This document shows positions 35,591 to 48,325 of a stretch of DNA of 64,000 bases, piece after piece. How positions within the stretch are numbered: the stretch's first letter is position 1; each line of letters begins with the position of its first letter. This stretch comes from Agroathelia rolfsii (taxonomy: Eukaryota > Basidiomycota > Agaricomycetes > Amylocorticiales > Amylocorticiaceae). The DNA lies in assembly GCA_018343915.1 (NCBI GenBank), contig JABRWF010000001.1, forward strand, positions 4,030,001 to 4,094,000, written 5' to 3'. A program made the position numbers and the translations under genes. The notes under the pieces are model-generated. The model did not search any database. It worked only from the letters and a program-made list of their open reading frames with translations, and was not told where the DNA came from.

Positions 35591-35972
35591 CTTTAAGTGG
35601 TCTTTTTCTTTGGGGCTTTTCTTCTCTTATTTCCTCTGCTGGTTTGATTGCCAAGCTATACAAAATGTGTAGATGGTCAACAAGCAGATGATCTAGAGTT
35701 GGAATTTGAATTTACTTGTCTTTTAGCTATTGTTACTTAGTATACATTATAAATATTATGAGAATTTGTGATAAGTTGTCTAGATATTTTTACATAGAAT
35801 ATAATGTTGTGCATGTATGACAAACTAGAGCTTAAGGGTGTGAATAGGTATACTAGGAGAGGGAAATATACTAAAAGGTTGATTGAATAGGTGGGTATAT
35901 TTATACAGAGCATGGCTGCAAAACAAGTAATATATTCACTCTGGTGATTTAAAAAATGCTTGGAGAAACTAT
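35591..35972. other. 3' flank of U2 copy 1 and of the BCP1 gene
   Basis: The first ~108 bp (to 35698) are almost identical to the flank of U2 copy 2. The remainder is AT-rich 3' flank with no coding signal. Confidence 0.5.
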
Positions 35973-36997
35973 TCATTTATCACTATATGTTGCTGCCAAG
36001 TCTGCTATGAGCCCAGACAAACAGTTTCCTGGTACAATCATTAATCGGCCTCGCACATCCAGCCCAAATGCATCCTTTTCCCGCTGTTGCTGGGCCAATG
36101 GGTAGTCCAGTGTGTGAACGGCATACTACAGAGAGTTTCAGACCGATTTCCATATTGAATTACATGGGAGTAGTACGTACCTTCATAATGCATTCGTCCT
36201 CGGGATGGAATGAAAATAATCCATGTGAAGGGGCTGAGGATGCCTGTGCAACCGCGTTTTTGGTTCGTTTTGTCGGAGCAGGAAGATGAGCAGCCTCCTC
36301 CTCGGACAGGTGGTACGTGCGTGAGACGATGAGGAGGTGAGAGAAAACATAAGGTTCAGCCTACGGGATTTATTGGTTAGAGCGGATAGGACGAGAGAGG
36401 AGAGCTCACGGACATCGTTAATGGCCCATTGAATTTCGTCTGCGAGCATGCGATACATGGGCGGAACGACTTGGACGGGCATGTTGATCAGACGTTCGGA
36501 GAGGACAAAGCCTGCATGGTTTTCCTCTTGGTCGAATATTGCCTTGAGCGCCTTGCCTACGTCAGAGTCGTTGCCCGCCTTGGACTGTAGATACTTGACG
36601 AGACCCTGGATTGCCGGGTTTTGACGATGGACATGCATGTTGAGCACGGTGAGAATGGCGTATGGATCGGTGTCGATGCCGTCCATTTTGATCGTTGTAC
36701 CGACCAAGGGCTGATTGAGGACAAGCTCAACGATATCATGTGCAGGTATTTCTGGTGCGTCTGTAGCAAACAATTGGACGACGAGACGTTTCAGCGCGAC
36801 GTAGTCGATCTTAGGGTTGGGGTCGAAAAATTCAAAATCGACATTGACGAAGCTCTACTTTATCGCGAGATTTTTGTGTATGTTGAGCGTGGGTACGCAT
36901 GGGAGTAGCATAGACTCACGGTGGGCTCGTCCTCCGATCCCGAGTTGTCATCGTGCATAGACGCATCTTCGTCGAGCTGAGCCTTGCGCTTCCCCAT
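35973..36997 (-). CDS. BCP1: Bcp1/BCCIP-family protein (nuclear export and ribosomal protein chaperone)
   Basis: Minus-strand exons: 36997-36920, 36854-36414, 36360-36181, 36125-35973; 283 aa, close to yeast Bcp1. It begins MGKRKAQLDEDAS with an acidic Ser/Asp tract, then VDFEFFDPNPKIDY, LNQPLVGTTIKMDG, DPYAILTVLNMH, FVLSERLINMPVQVVPPMY, EPYVFSHLLIVSRTY and a C-terminal FGLDVRGRLMIVPG segment. These are family blocks in the usual order. Yeast Bcp1 acts in the nucleus, in export of Mss4 and as a chaperone of ribosomal protein Rpl23. The donor of intron 2 is GTCCGT; the alternative GTGAGC four bases on leads to a stop. The gene is convergent with the U2 copy and divergent from the kinase gene. 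Confidence 0.93.
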
Positions 36998-37274
36998 GGC
37001 TGATCGAATACAAGTTTTTTTTTTTACAGGGCGGTAATGTCCGGCCCGAGAGAGCGACCACGGCGATGATTTGGTTCCGATATGATCTTAGCGATCTCGA
37101 TCTCTCAGCGCGTGTTCAGACGCCCACTTTGTTACTAGATCAAGCCGCACACCACGACCTGCCTGCAGTTCAAGTTCACCTCTCCCATCGACATTATTCT
37201 CTTTCACGATCTGTCACGACCACTCATCATAACTATCAGTCCCACTAATTCTCCATATAAACAAATACCTAAAC

Positions 37275-39200
37275 ATGTCTCCATCGGGAACGAATGATGT
37301 TTCTGGCATATCCAGTCAACTCGCCCAGCAGTCCTTGCGAGACATTCATATGGACACGCTTAAAGGCCAGACGCTGGGTACCGGCGATATTAGGATGGAA
37401 ACGGCAAGAGGAGGCACGATGATAAAAAACGGTGGTTTCCAACTCTGGGAACGCGAGCTGCTAGAGAGCGCAGAAGTCAGGCGGAAGGCGACCGTCGCTC
37501 AATTGTGTATGTTATCAAATTGTCACGCATTTCTTTATTATGCTCATGTTTTGTGCCAGACTTCCTTGATTATTACTTTCAGACGCTGGGCTACTTAGCC
37601 GCACGAAAAGAGCGAAGAACCAAGTTCGATGAAGACACTTCAGCGCGCAAGCTTTCCGGTGCTGATTATGCCAAGGAATTCAAATCGTACTGTGGACGCG
37701 AACGAGTGATTCTACGCCGCCGCCGTGCCAAACTACGTGTTGAGCAGTTCCATATCATCGCCCAAGTCGGTCAAGGAGGGTATGGCGAAGTGTACTTGGC
37801 CAGGAAACAAGAAACTGGTGAGGTATGCGCCCTAAAAAAGATGAGGAAAAAGACGCTCTGGAAGATGGATGAGGTACAGAATTTCCCCATCATTCTTGAT
37901 GCCATCGGAAGGTTGAATTTCTTCAACTCCTTTCCTTTCTCGATAGGTTCGCCATGTTCTTGTGGAGCGCGACATCCTTACAGCAACAAAGACACCTTGG
38001 CTTGTCAAGCTCCTGTATGCGTTCCAGGATACAGAACACGTCTATCTTGCCATGGAATACGTACCAGGCGGAGACTTTCGGACGCTGCTCAACAACTCCG
38101 GCGTGCTGAAGGAAGAGCATGCACGATTTTACATAAGCGAGATGTTTGCTGCAGTGAACGAGTTACACAAGCTTGGCTATATCCATCGAGATCTCAAGCC
38201 TGAGGTTAGTTCCGGCATATCCAGACTACTACTATGGGCATTGATGTTAAGGGGAAAAAAATAGAATTTCCTTGTCGACGGCACTGGTCATGTCAAATTG
38301 ACCGATTTCGGTCTGGCAACTGGCGCGTTGAACCCTAAACGAATAGAATCCATGAAGATTAAAGTTAGTTTATCACACCAGTTAAATGCTACCTTCCTTT
38401 TTTTTCTGATGAACTACCCCACAGCTCGACAAAGTCAAAGACAACCAGATCGTGCATCGCTCGACAATGGAGCGTCGTTCCATCTATCGTTCCGTTCGCA
38501 ATGAAGACCCCCGCTATGCGGACTCTATCGTGGGATCTCCCGATTACATGGCGCCCGAGGTATTGCGAGGAAAGCCGTACACGTATTCGGTCGACTACTG
38601 GTCCTTGGGCTGTATCCTCTTTGAATTCTTGGCTGGCTTCCCGCCTTTCAGTGGAGGTACCCCCGAGGAGACATGGACGAACCTAAAGAACTGGTCAAAG
38701 GTTCTGAGACGACCTCATTACGATAAAGAGGAGGACCTCATATTTAATCTGACGGACATTGCTTGGGACGCTATCACAAGGTCAGTGATAAATGCCAAAC
38801 TTACAGATAATGAATACAGATGGACTGATGCGATACTCATCATAGACTCATCTCCCACTCGAGTGTCCGCTATTCTACCCTTTCGCACGTGACCGGACAT
38901 CCCTTCTTCTCTCGTGTCAAGTGGGAAGATCTGCGCTCCGTTCGTGCGCCATTCGTGCCCGCACTCGACTCAGAAATCGACACGGGCTACTACGACGACT
39001 TTACGTCGCTGGAAGACATGGCCAAATATGCCGAAGTGAAGGAGAAGCAGCGCAATGTCGAGGCTGTCAAAGAAAAAGACGACCCCGCTACCCGCGGTGT
39101 CTGGGTCGGTTTCACGTTTGGCAAGAACGGCCCCGGTAAATCTTTCAATAACTTGGGTGGTGCTTTCGACGAGAGTGGTACATTGGCGACCATTTTTTAG
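37275..39200 (+). CDS. NDR-family serine/threonine kinase, Dbf2/Sid2 type
   Basis: Exons: 37275-37506, 37560-37873, 37947-38204, 38265-38363, 38425-38780, 38846-39200; 537 aa. The N-terminal regulatory region contains YFLDYYFQTLGYLAARK and a basic Mob1-binding-type stretch (ERVILRRRRAKLR). The kinase domain starts at FHIIAQVGQGGYGEVYLARK; catalytic Lys170, HRDLKPEN (262-269), and DFG (282-284) are intact. The activation segment has YADSIVGSPDYMAPE with the regulatory Ser335, preceded by the NDR-type insert. The C-terminal extension has the hydrophobic motif WVGFTF with Thr510. These features match yeast Dbf2 and fission yeast Sid2, which act with Mob1 in mitotic exit or septation signalling. 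The first exon junction (TTG T|AC) was chosen because it restores the conserved AQLYFLDYYF. Confidence 0.95.
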
Positions 39201-39807
39201 AAGCTGGAGGTGTTGTGCGACTGAGGTCTTTCATTTTGTTGTTTGTTAATGGTAGTGGCTGTATTTTTGCTGTTGTTGTTCTCGAGTCGCGTGTGCGTTG
39301 CTTTTTACATTGCTTTCGGTTCGTTATCGTGATAATACCCTTCTCGTATAATAATCTTGGATTTCAATCTCGTTCACTTTGGAGACAGTTTGATTTAGCA
39401 TTTCATGAAGCCTTAAAATAAAGATAAATAAATAAAGCTGTAGATGTCAAAGCAATAGCTGTATAGATTGTAGAGCTGGGCAATTTCAAAATCTAAACTA
39501 AGCACTGTTTACCCCATAGCGAGGTGCGGTGATAAGAGAAACAGATTGGCGCGTCCAAATATGGGAGTCTGATATATTAAAACAGATGGTCATTGATGTC
39601 ATCGCCTGCATGCATGCATGCATATGCAGCTCTACGTCAAACTCGGCAAGGCATGCGGCCGCGAACGCGCGCACCCCCACAAACACCGAGATATGCTCAT
39701 GTTGTTGTTCTGATAACGTATTGCTCTATGCTCCGGGCTGCATGCATTCGAAAGGGTGAACTCGTGTTCTGCTGTTGTTCTCAGACCTATTCCTTGGTGT
39801 TGACACT
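39201..39807. other. Spacer before proline dehydrogenase 1
   Basis: 3' flank of the kinase gene and promoter of the next gene. A short (GCAT)n-like run lies near 39608-39622. Confidence 0.4.
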
Positions 39808-42244
39808 ATGTTGTCTCTGAGCCTAAGATCTGCATCCCGTAACACTACAAGGCGTCTCTTTTCTATTTCTCAGACGAGAACGAAGGCTGCGGCGGCGGTC
39901 AAACAGCCATCAAAGTCGCCATCGCAGCAGCTTCCAAGACCGAACACCGGCAGGCGAACCGTGCTCAGGCTAGCTGCTCTCGCAGCACTTGTAGGCGGTG
40001 GGACCTACTACACACTTTCGAACGAGGACGATGATGCGCTATCATCCGCGCTGAGGGCCTATATTGTCTATTCTGCGTGCTCGGTCCCTTGGGTCATCGA
40101 TCATGCTCCGGGCGTTCTTGATGTGCTGTTGTCGATCCCCATAGCGAACAGTGTCACAGAGGCGATTATTCGACACACGTTCTTTTCACAGGTAAGGGCG
40201 GCATTTTATGCAAACTCTTGATGATTATTTTATTTGTTGCTGAAAGAAACATGCATTCATTATAATCTATCTCTATCAATATCAAGTTCGTAGGTGCCGA
40301 ATCAGCGACGGACTGCTTGCCTCTCTTACATCGTCTGCGCGAGCGCAACATCGGCGCGCTGTTTGCGTACAGTGTTGAAGTCCAGGATCCGGCCAAGGGC
40401 GAGCACGCTGGCGCGGATAAACAAACACACAAGCACATGGTCGAAGAGATGATTCATTCCATTGACGTTGCGGCCGATTTTGAGGCTTCCCGCCGTGGTA
40501 ATGGTGATGGAACAGATCGCAATGAACTACTAGGAGCTGCAGGCAGGAGAACTTGGGTCGCTGTCAAAATAGTAAGTGAAAACGTTATATTATTCGTCAA
40601 AAAGAGGAAGAGGGGGGAACTTGTCCTAACACATGTATATAACATATCTCACATGGTCGCTGATTTATGAATAATTTTTCTAGACAGCACTAGCCCCAGA
40701 TCCATCAGCCCTGATCCGTTTCTCTCGCCATATTCTACAACATCGACCCACGAGTGTGTCGTCGGTCCCTTTTCCTGGTACGCCGGGTGCATCAGATTTG
40801 CACGTCCTCGACCTTTCGCCATCGCCGAGTAACGTGAACGCACATGGCTATGGCCCCCCAGATGGCGGCTCTGATGTAGGAATCTTGACGGCCCAGGATA
40901 TCGCTTCCTTGCGTGAGCTTCGCGAGGATCTGGTACGGATTTGTACCCGCGCAGAAGAGCGCGGGGTGCGCATCATCATTGATGCCGAATACAGGTTGGT
41001 TTTTATAGCCCCCCTCTGTCTTCGTGATCTTTTGATGACGTTGTTCACCTTTACTTCCTGCTCGTGGCGTACCAATGAAAAAACATAAGTTGGTACCAGG
41101 TTTGTAGTCGTCTGGTTGTTACCATTCAGCTACATATCCCAAAGTCTGATCTTGATGTTATCTTTATAGCCGGCTATAGACGCATTTTGCTACGATCTCA
41201 TGCGGAAATTTAATGCTAAGCCGTCGTTTTCTTCGTCATCCTTTTCGGCACTTCATCGATTTTTCGGCGTTGATATGACTGCTACTGCTGCTGGTGTACA
41301 ACCACTCGTATATGCCACGTACCAGGCCTATTTGCGACGGTGAGCGTAGAAAATCATTTTTTCTGTCACTCGAATAATAGCTGAATAAGAGTACCAGAAC
41401 GCCAGAACATTTGAAACATTCCATACGGGATGCCAAGAAACATGGCTACACCCTTGGTGTGAAGCTCGTCCGGGGGGCGTATCACCCACATGAGCTGAGC
41501 ATGCACGGCCATTCCTCTTCCTCAAATAGCAGTGTTGGCGATAGCCATGCCCAGTCGATCTCTCCCGAGCCTTTGCCGCCCGTATGGACGGCCAAATCAG
41601 AGACAGATGCATGTTACAATGCCTGCGCGTCATTGCTTGTGGATGAGCTCACGGCAATAATCCATTCCAGACTTTCGACGCCTTCTTCTTCTGCCGTTGG
41701 TGTCCTATTTGGCACGCATAACGCGGTTAGCTGCGATCATATCCTGAAATCACTCGTCCGATCCGGGCTGGCGAAGGAGGAGATAGTAGAGGGGGCTGCG
41801 ACAACGACAGAGGGTGAGAATCAGGGCAAAACATACAGCAAGAAGGTTGTACAACTTGGCGACGATGTGGGTGAACGAGTAACGTTTGGGCAGCTGTATG
41901 GGATGCATGACGAGTTAGCGGAGAAGTTGTTGGAGTGTACCCGCGCGAATGCGCCGGTTCTCATAAAGTGGGTTAACACTTTTTTTTTGCACATGACAAG
42001 GAAGAGTCCTGATCGGTTGCTCCTGTGTACAGGTATGTACCGTACGGTGCATTGACAGAGGTAAGCAACCAGCCAGCCCAGAAGAGTGTAATAGTAACAC
42101 GTGATTTTTTTAAAACAGGTCATGCCGTATCTTTCACGACGTGCTATTGAGAACAAGAGCGTCCTTGGCAATGGGGCAGCAGAAGCAGAGCGTCGTCGTG
42201 CGGGCAAGGAGATAAGAAAAATTTTGTTTGGTTCCTGGGCCTAG
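39808..42244 (+). CDS. PUT1: Proline dehydrogenase (mitochondrial), paralogue 1
   Basis: Exons: 39808-40191, 40287-40571, 40684-40994, 41090-41099, 41170-41339, 41398-41967, 42033-42060, 42119-42244; 627 aa. The Arg/Ser-rich, acid-free start MLSLSLRSASRNTTRR fits a mitochondrial targeting peptide. The TIM-barrel domain is seen in RIIIDAEYSWYQPAID, YATYQAYLRR, GVKLVRGAYHP, GVLFGTHNAVSC and FGQLYGM. The substrate-binding motif YLSRRAIEN (590-598) is intact. The enzyme oxidises proline to pyrroline-5-carboxylate with FAD at the inner mitochondrial membrane. Exon 4 is only 10 nt and encodes the middle of SWYQ (327-330). The gene is followed by an oligopeptide transporter and then a second proline dehydrogenase on the same strand. 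Confidence 0.94.
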
Positions 42245-44325
42245 TAATGTAACCATCGTTAAGTATTGCCGTGTAGGTTAGATTGTACAGTTTTCAAGGG
42301 ACAATGAGTGGATTTTTTTTCTTCCTGTCTTCATAGTCTCTGACTCATGAGTTTCAATGTATAATTTTCTTGGAGATATCAAAGGATGGAGTGAAAGTTG
42401 TGGTAAGAATCACTGGCGAAGAGGGGGCAGTCAAAAAAACGATATTGTATCATTTACACAGACTAGAAATTTTCAAACTCAGACAACTTTCATTTTGCAT
42501 CCATGTCCTCCGCTCAGACGTTTTCCAGATCCTCGACGCTATAACTTGCCGACAAGATATTTATTCCTTGACGTGTGCCTATCTTTCTGTGCATGAGATG
42601 CATTGTCCGGCGTCATGATCAGTTCGGCTATCTCAACGAACATGTCTCTCCTGGCCATAAACTGCGTCCTTTCCCCGGCCGGACATACAGCACAGCACAG
42701 TCGTCGTCTACCAGTATCACGACGTGCTTTATGTCGAGATCGTCAAATTCCGCCCAGTCTCCCCTCGAGCTACCCTTCTTTTATGTGCCATTTGCTCCTG
42801 ATGATGCATGTGGTTGCTCTCTGTATTCCGAGAAGGTGATACAGCATGGCGATTACGCCATATTAACAAAAATTCGACTTCTCGACCCGCGCCATCCGCA
42901 TGCTATACAGAGTATTCCGAATGGCGTCGTCTCATGTGCCCTTGGGACTGAGTTTTTAACCGCCCAGAGAAATTTTATTTTATTTTGCCATATTAGTGTA
43001 TCTCTCCATTTCCATGCGCTTGCATTCCACTGTCAGGATCGTAAGGCAGACGACAAGATCGGTGATGTCGATGATGATGTTGAGCGAGTCAGGGTCGTGA
43101 TTGTGTTGAAGCTGCGACGCAGCGGCGAAGGGGATGTAACGGGATCTGATGAAATTTCACATGGTATAGGGGTGTATATGTATGTCCTGGTGATCGAGAG
43201 AGGCATTTTTTGATTGATTTTTCTCCTTCCAGACTATCAGTCAATCATCGTTTTTTTAATGCTGTGTCATATCAATGTCAAAGTATTGGCACGAGCGGTT
43301 TTTACCATAATGCAATGCGCCCATGATGGACTCAGTGGTAGAGATAGAGACGATAGCTGAAGATCACGGATACGCCATCATGGACGCTTGTTCTCGGCCG
43401 GCTAACATTGGAAGCCGGACATGACGATGAAGCCGCCATGCCTACGAATTGATTGTAGGCGGTATCGTTAGCTTGCACGCGCTCGCACAGACCATGCAGA
43501 CAAACGTTTATCCTTCAACTGCTTACTCTGGGTACTAACCGGATCCCCCGTCTTCTTGTCATACAGTTGATAGAGCTCGCATGACTATGACTGCATTCAT
43601 GTCTGGCCGTGGGGTTCTTTTCTATGTGATTGTGATTGACTGATATCGTCTACTGAGCAATCTTTTTTTAAATCTGCGGACATGTTAACGGGATGAGATG
43701 CCGGATAGCAAGTGGGTCTCCCAGACAGTCGGCCAGTGTGCGTGCCGAGAGCCGTGGGGCGGGTGTGTTCAGGTGGACATCTGTTGTCGGCCGCAGTGGA
43801 CGATGATGGCGCCTAGGTTATTGCCGCCTCTTGAATCAGATGTAAGAGTACAGTCCGTTACTCTATATATGTACTATTACACTACCAGGTACTGTACTGT
43901 CGACATTAGCATGCCATTGAAGTTGCGGGGCCGACGAGTTATTTGGGTCATGTGCTTCCGCGCGGCCATGGCGATATGCCTTAGTCAGCATTATTACTAC
44001 AGCTGCACTATACAAGACCCTGTGAAATGAGCGTCCCCCTCGCTGAGATGGTGCATATGTCATAAGTAGCACAGTATGTAGCGTAAATGCGCCATCATCA
44101 TCAGCGGCTTTCGATTGCTGGGGAAATGGCGGCGAGGGAATGGACGGAGGCAGTACGCCAGGGAAGCATATGAGAGTGTTCCTATCTCTCACTTGTGCTT
44201 ATCCGAAGTAGCTTGATATTTATGCGCCTTTGCTTATTGCCCTCGCTCCGTTTCGGTCCTCTTGCCATCGTCTCTTGCTTGACCTGCCTACAACTCCCCT
44301 CCCTGCGCTACCTCCCCGCCGCCCA
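42245..44325. other. Intergenic region upstream of the transporter, 2.1 kb
   Basis: No gene confirmed. A 212-codon plus-strand frame (42575-43213) lacks a recognisable family and has unusual composition. The right end should hold the transporter promoter. Confidence 0.35.
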
Positions 44326-47300
44326 ATGCCTCATTATGAGAAGCGGTCCGACATCCTGGCCAGAAACTCACTCGCCAGCGCACAGGGCAGCACCCCGTTT
44401 GCCGCCCATGAACTCCAAGACAAGGAACCCAAATGGGACCATGCTGCCGATCAGCGTAAGTCTCTACTACCCTGGCCATACGTAAATATCATATCCTGTA
44501 ATAATATATATCGTCTCGTCTCGCCTCGCCTCTATGCGTGCCTTGTAGCATACATAGTGAGTGTGTTCCTACGTTGGTCGTCTGCTTAGTTGTCTTGCTC
44601 ACCCCAAGCTTCTGCCGTCGCTGCCGCTGCCGCTCAGGACTCCGTCGCCATTGCCGAAGTCGACGACTACTTCAACCAGTCTGACCCCAACCTCGACTGG
44701 GACTGGCATTCATCTATCGATTTTGAGGATGACTCTCCTTATCCAGAAGTACGTAGTGCGGTCTCCAATGCAGATGACCCGGATATGCCCGCCGGCACCT
44801 TTCGCGCATGGACGATTGGACTCCTCTGGTCGATCATCATACCAGGTCTCAATCAGTTCTTTAATTTTCGATATCCAAACATCGTCATTGGCCCGGTAAG
44901 CATGCATTATTATGGCACATTGCTGGGTTTATCCTCCTCACACGACAACGTTGTATGCTCCCATCCATCTATAGCTGGCATCCCTACTGGTCTCATTCCC
45001 ACTCGGCCAGCTGTGGGCACAATACGTTCCCCATTGGCGATTCATGGGTATCACCCTCAATCCGGGACCTTTCTCCATCAAGGAACACGTCATCATTACC
45101 ATCATGGCCGGCGTTGGCTACGGTAGTGCCTATGCTGTTAGTCCCCCCATCCTTCCTTGGTGATCTTGCCTCTTCTATTGTATTGATGTTAGGAATGATC
45201 CTTGGTAGACGGATATTGTAGCTGTCCAGCGCGTCTACTACAACCAAACATACAGCTTTTCCTACCAATGGGTGCTTGTTATGTCCACGCAACTCATAGG
45301 CTTTTCCATCGGTGGCATCGCCAAGCGCTTCTTGGTTGCACCCCCATCTATGAGTGAGTTCATCCGGGATTATCCTTATTCCGTACTTTTTCCTGAACTC
45401 TAACTATTTTCTTCCATACGTACAGTCTGGCCTGCCAACCTTGTATATTGTACATTGTTCAACACATTGCATTCACAAGAATACGCTGGCATGGGAAGCC
45501 AAGATGGCATGTCAAGACAGCGGTTTTTCTTCATTGCTTTTGGGGCCGCTACGCTCTGGTGTACGCTTATAAAATTACACTCTCATAATTCATCTCGAGA
45601 ATGACATCTTTTATGTTATCACTGTAGATTTCCTGCCGGGTTATCTCTTTACCGCACTCTCAACCTTCTCCTGGGTGTGTTGGATATGGCCAAATAACGG
45701 TATGTGTTTTTATTTCATTTCTCAATTTTATGTGTCTGACTGATTCTTTTTTCCCCAGTCGTAAGCACTTCGTACCATACAGCGTTTGTGATTTACTGAT
45801 TGATTGCTTACGGTATATTCCAGAAAGTGAACCAACTATTTGGTTATAACAGTGGACTTGGTACGTGACAAGCATCCTCTTAGCTTCTTTCACCCTGACA
45901 TCCATTATGCTGCAATGAACAGGCATGTCTCTTATCACGTTTGACTGGAGTCAAATAGCGTACATTGGCAGTCCTCTTGCAACACCATGTATGTAATGCA
46001 TTCCACCAAGTTCAGATATGACTTGACCTTTACTCATTATATGACTTGTTTGTCAGGGTGGGCAGAAGCAAATATTGCCGCTGGATACCTTGTCTTCTTC
46101 TGTATGAGTTTCCAGTTCTATTCTATCGTTCGATTTTGAACTGATGATTTGGTACGCAGGGTTTTTGTGCCCTATACTATACGTAAGATCGGATTCGCAC
46201 CATGTCAGGCTTTTCCTCCCTCTTATTTCTTTTTCTTTGTGACAGTATTGCAATGTGTGGAACTCGCAGTATATGCCGTGCGTAGCTTAACCCATCTGTC
46301 CTTCTTTCCAAGCCAAACATAATACGTATTCGATTGCGTTTCAGAATGCTGGGCGGCGGGTCCTACGACAACACAGGTAGCATATACAATGTCACGCGGA
46401 TACTTACACCAGAGTCCACTCTTGACATCGACGCATACAAGGCATACAGCCCACTTTATTTACCGTGAGTAGCCGTAGTAAACCCACTTGCACTTGTCAA
46501 AACGCACTTTTTTCTGATGCCTTTTCTCGTGTATAGAATCACATTCGCCATGTCGTATGGGCTGAGCATGGCGAGCGTAACTGCTACTGTTGTTCATGCA
46601 GCACTGTATTTTCGCAAGCAGATTTGGAGACAAGCTACACGCTCGCTGGAGGAGCAGCCTGATATTCATGCGCGGCTCATGGCGCAGTATAGACAGGTAC
46701 CTGAGTGGTGGTATGTTGTCGTTTTTAGTAAGTTGCTCTCCTATCTCTTCTTCCAATTTGATTTTTTCCCTGCAGTATGCTGATATATCTTCTCATACAA
46801 GTCGTCTCCTTCGCATTTGGCATCATCAGCATCGAAGTCTGGCCGACCCAAATGCCCGTGTACGCATTCGTGATTGCGCTGATCATCTCATTCGTGTATA
46901 TCCTCCCCATTGGCATGATTCAAGCCATCACCAACCAGCAGATTGGCCTCAACGTCATCACCGAGCTCGTCGTGGGATACATGTTGCCCGGACGGCCGAT
47001 CGCGATGATGTTGTTCAAGACGTGGGGGTTTATCGTACGTTTACCCTTTGATTTTGTGGGAGTTCTTCGAATTGACATGTTTATGTCTAGACAATGTCGC
47101 AAGCGCTCAACTTTATCTCGGATATGAAACTGGGACACTACATGAAGATCCCACCACGAACGATGTTTTGGTGTCAGGTGATCGCGACGGTTATTGCTGG
47201 CACTGTACAGCTGGCCGTGCAAAGTTGGATGTTTACAAATATCGGTGAGTGTTTTTGATCACGCCTTATTGATTGAAAAACACCAGCTGACGAAATTCTT

Positions 47301-48325
47301 GATACCGTAGACGGTATATGCACCACACACCAAAAGGATGGATTTTCGTGTGCGGGCACAGAAGTGTTTTATACTGCTAGTGTTATCTGGGGTGTAATTG
47401 GCCCGGCGCTGCAGTTTTCCAAGGGACAGGTTTATTAGTGAGTTTTTTTTCGTTTCTTGTTCAATACGGGACGAGAATGGTTGACTGACGATACCTCTCC
47501 CAACCCAGTCGTAAGTTTTCGACAAAAATTTCTATTTGCACGACTTTAGCGGACTAATACACACTACAGCTCTGCTATACTTCTTCCTGTTTGGTGCCAT
47601 CGCCCCGGTTATTTCGTGGGCTATTACCAAGAAGTGGCCGCATAGCTTCTTCCGATATATCAAGTATGACAGAATCATCTCCCCTCCTCCCATTCAATTA
47701 CATCTCTGACGTGCTTTTTCTTCTATCATAGTATCCCAGTCCTGCTTGCTGGCACAGGGTTCATTCCACCTGCTACTGCATCGGTACGTGCTTCGTCCGT
47801 AAATTCTCCGGAAGGCATCTTGAATATTGAAGGACTTGACACACATAGAATTACGTCCCATGGTTCATCGTCGGCTGGTTGTTCCAATACTTCATCAGGC
47901 GACGGCATTTTGCATGGTGGACTAAATATAACTGTAAGTCTTTTTGAGGGTTGTTCTTTTTTTCTTTCCTTGGTCGCTTAAGGAAACGGCAACAATCATG
48001 TAGATGTATTATCCGCCGCCTTGGATTCGAGTATAGCGATTGGCGGAGTGATTATCTTCTTTTGGTGTGTTATCTTTCTTATTTCTGAATAACTCTTGTT
48101 GTCGCATCACACGACGATAATCATTTTATTTCGGCTATCTGTCCATCTTGCTGATATTTTCATTTTCTGCCATACAGCCTCCAGTTCCCTCGGAACGGCA
48201 CGATTGGGGCAAACTCGATCCAAACTTGGTGGGGCAACACTGTATACCAAAACACGGCGGACTGGAACGCCACGCCGTACAAGACCGTTCAACAAGGCGA
48301 GGTTTTCGGCCCGCTGTCGTGGTAA
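44326..48325 (+). CDS. Oligopeptide transporter (OPT family), 23 exons including two apparent 2-nt exons
   Basis: Exons: 44326-44455, 44609-44895, 44975-45136, 45209-45353, 45426-45560, 45628-45699, 45759-45760, 45824-45860, 45923-45988, 46057-46101, 46160-46182, 46246-46277, 46345-46464, 46537-46727, 46802-47034, 47091-47244, 47311-47437, 47509-47510, 47570-47663, 47732-47783, 47849-47933, 48004-48064, 48178-48325; 2403 nt, 800 aa. It carries the OPT signature NPG (168-170) and KIPPR (579-583), plus DWSQIAYIGSPLATPWWAEAN, QAITNQQIGLNVI and the C-terminal WWGNTVYQNTAD. Many hydrophobic segments fit 12-16 membrane helices. The family imports tetra- to hexapeptides and glutathione with protons at the plasma membrane. 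The 2-nt exons are needed to keep the frame and give NNVKVNQLFG and VYYPLLYFFLFGA at the usual family length. Its place between two proline dehydrogenases suggests peptide nitrogen use. Confidence 0.9.

Noticed and set aside
42575..43213. 212-codon plus-strand open frame before the transporter
   Set aside because: Long for chance but no family similarity, low-quality start context and hydrophobic/irregular composition. Could be revisited with RNA-seq.
45700..45823. Transporter as a pseudogene or frameshifted copy
   Set aside because: With the two 2-nt exons the full 2403-nt frame is open, all motifs are intact and every other junction is clean, so decay is unlikely.
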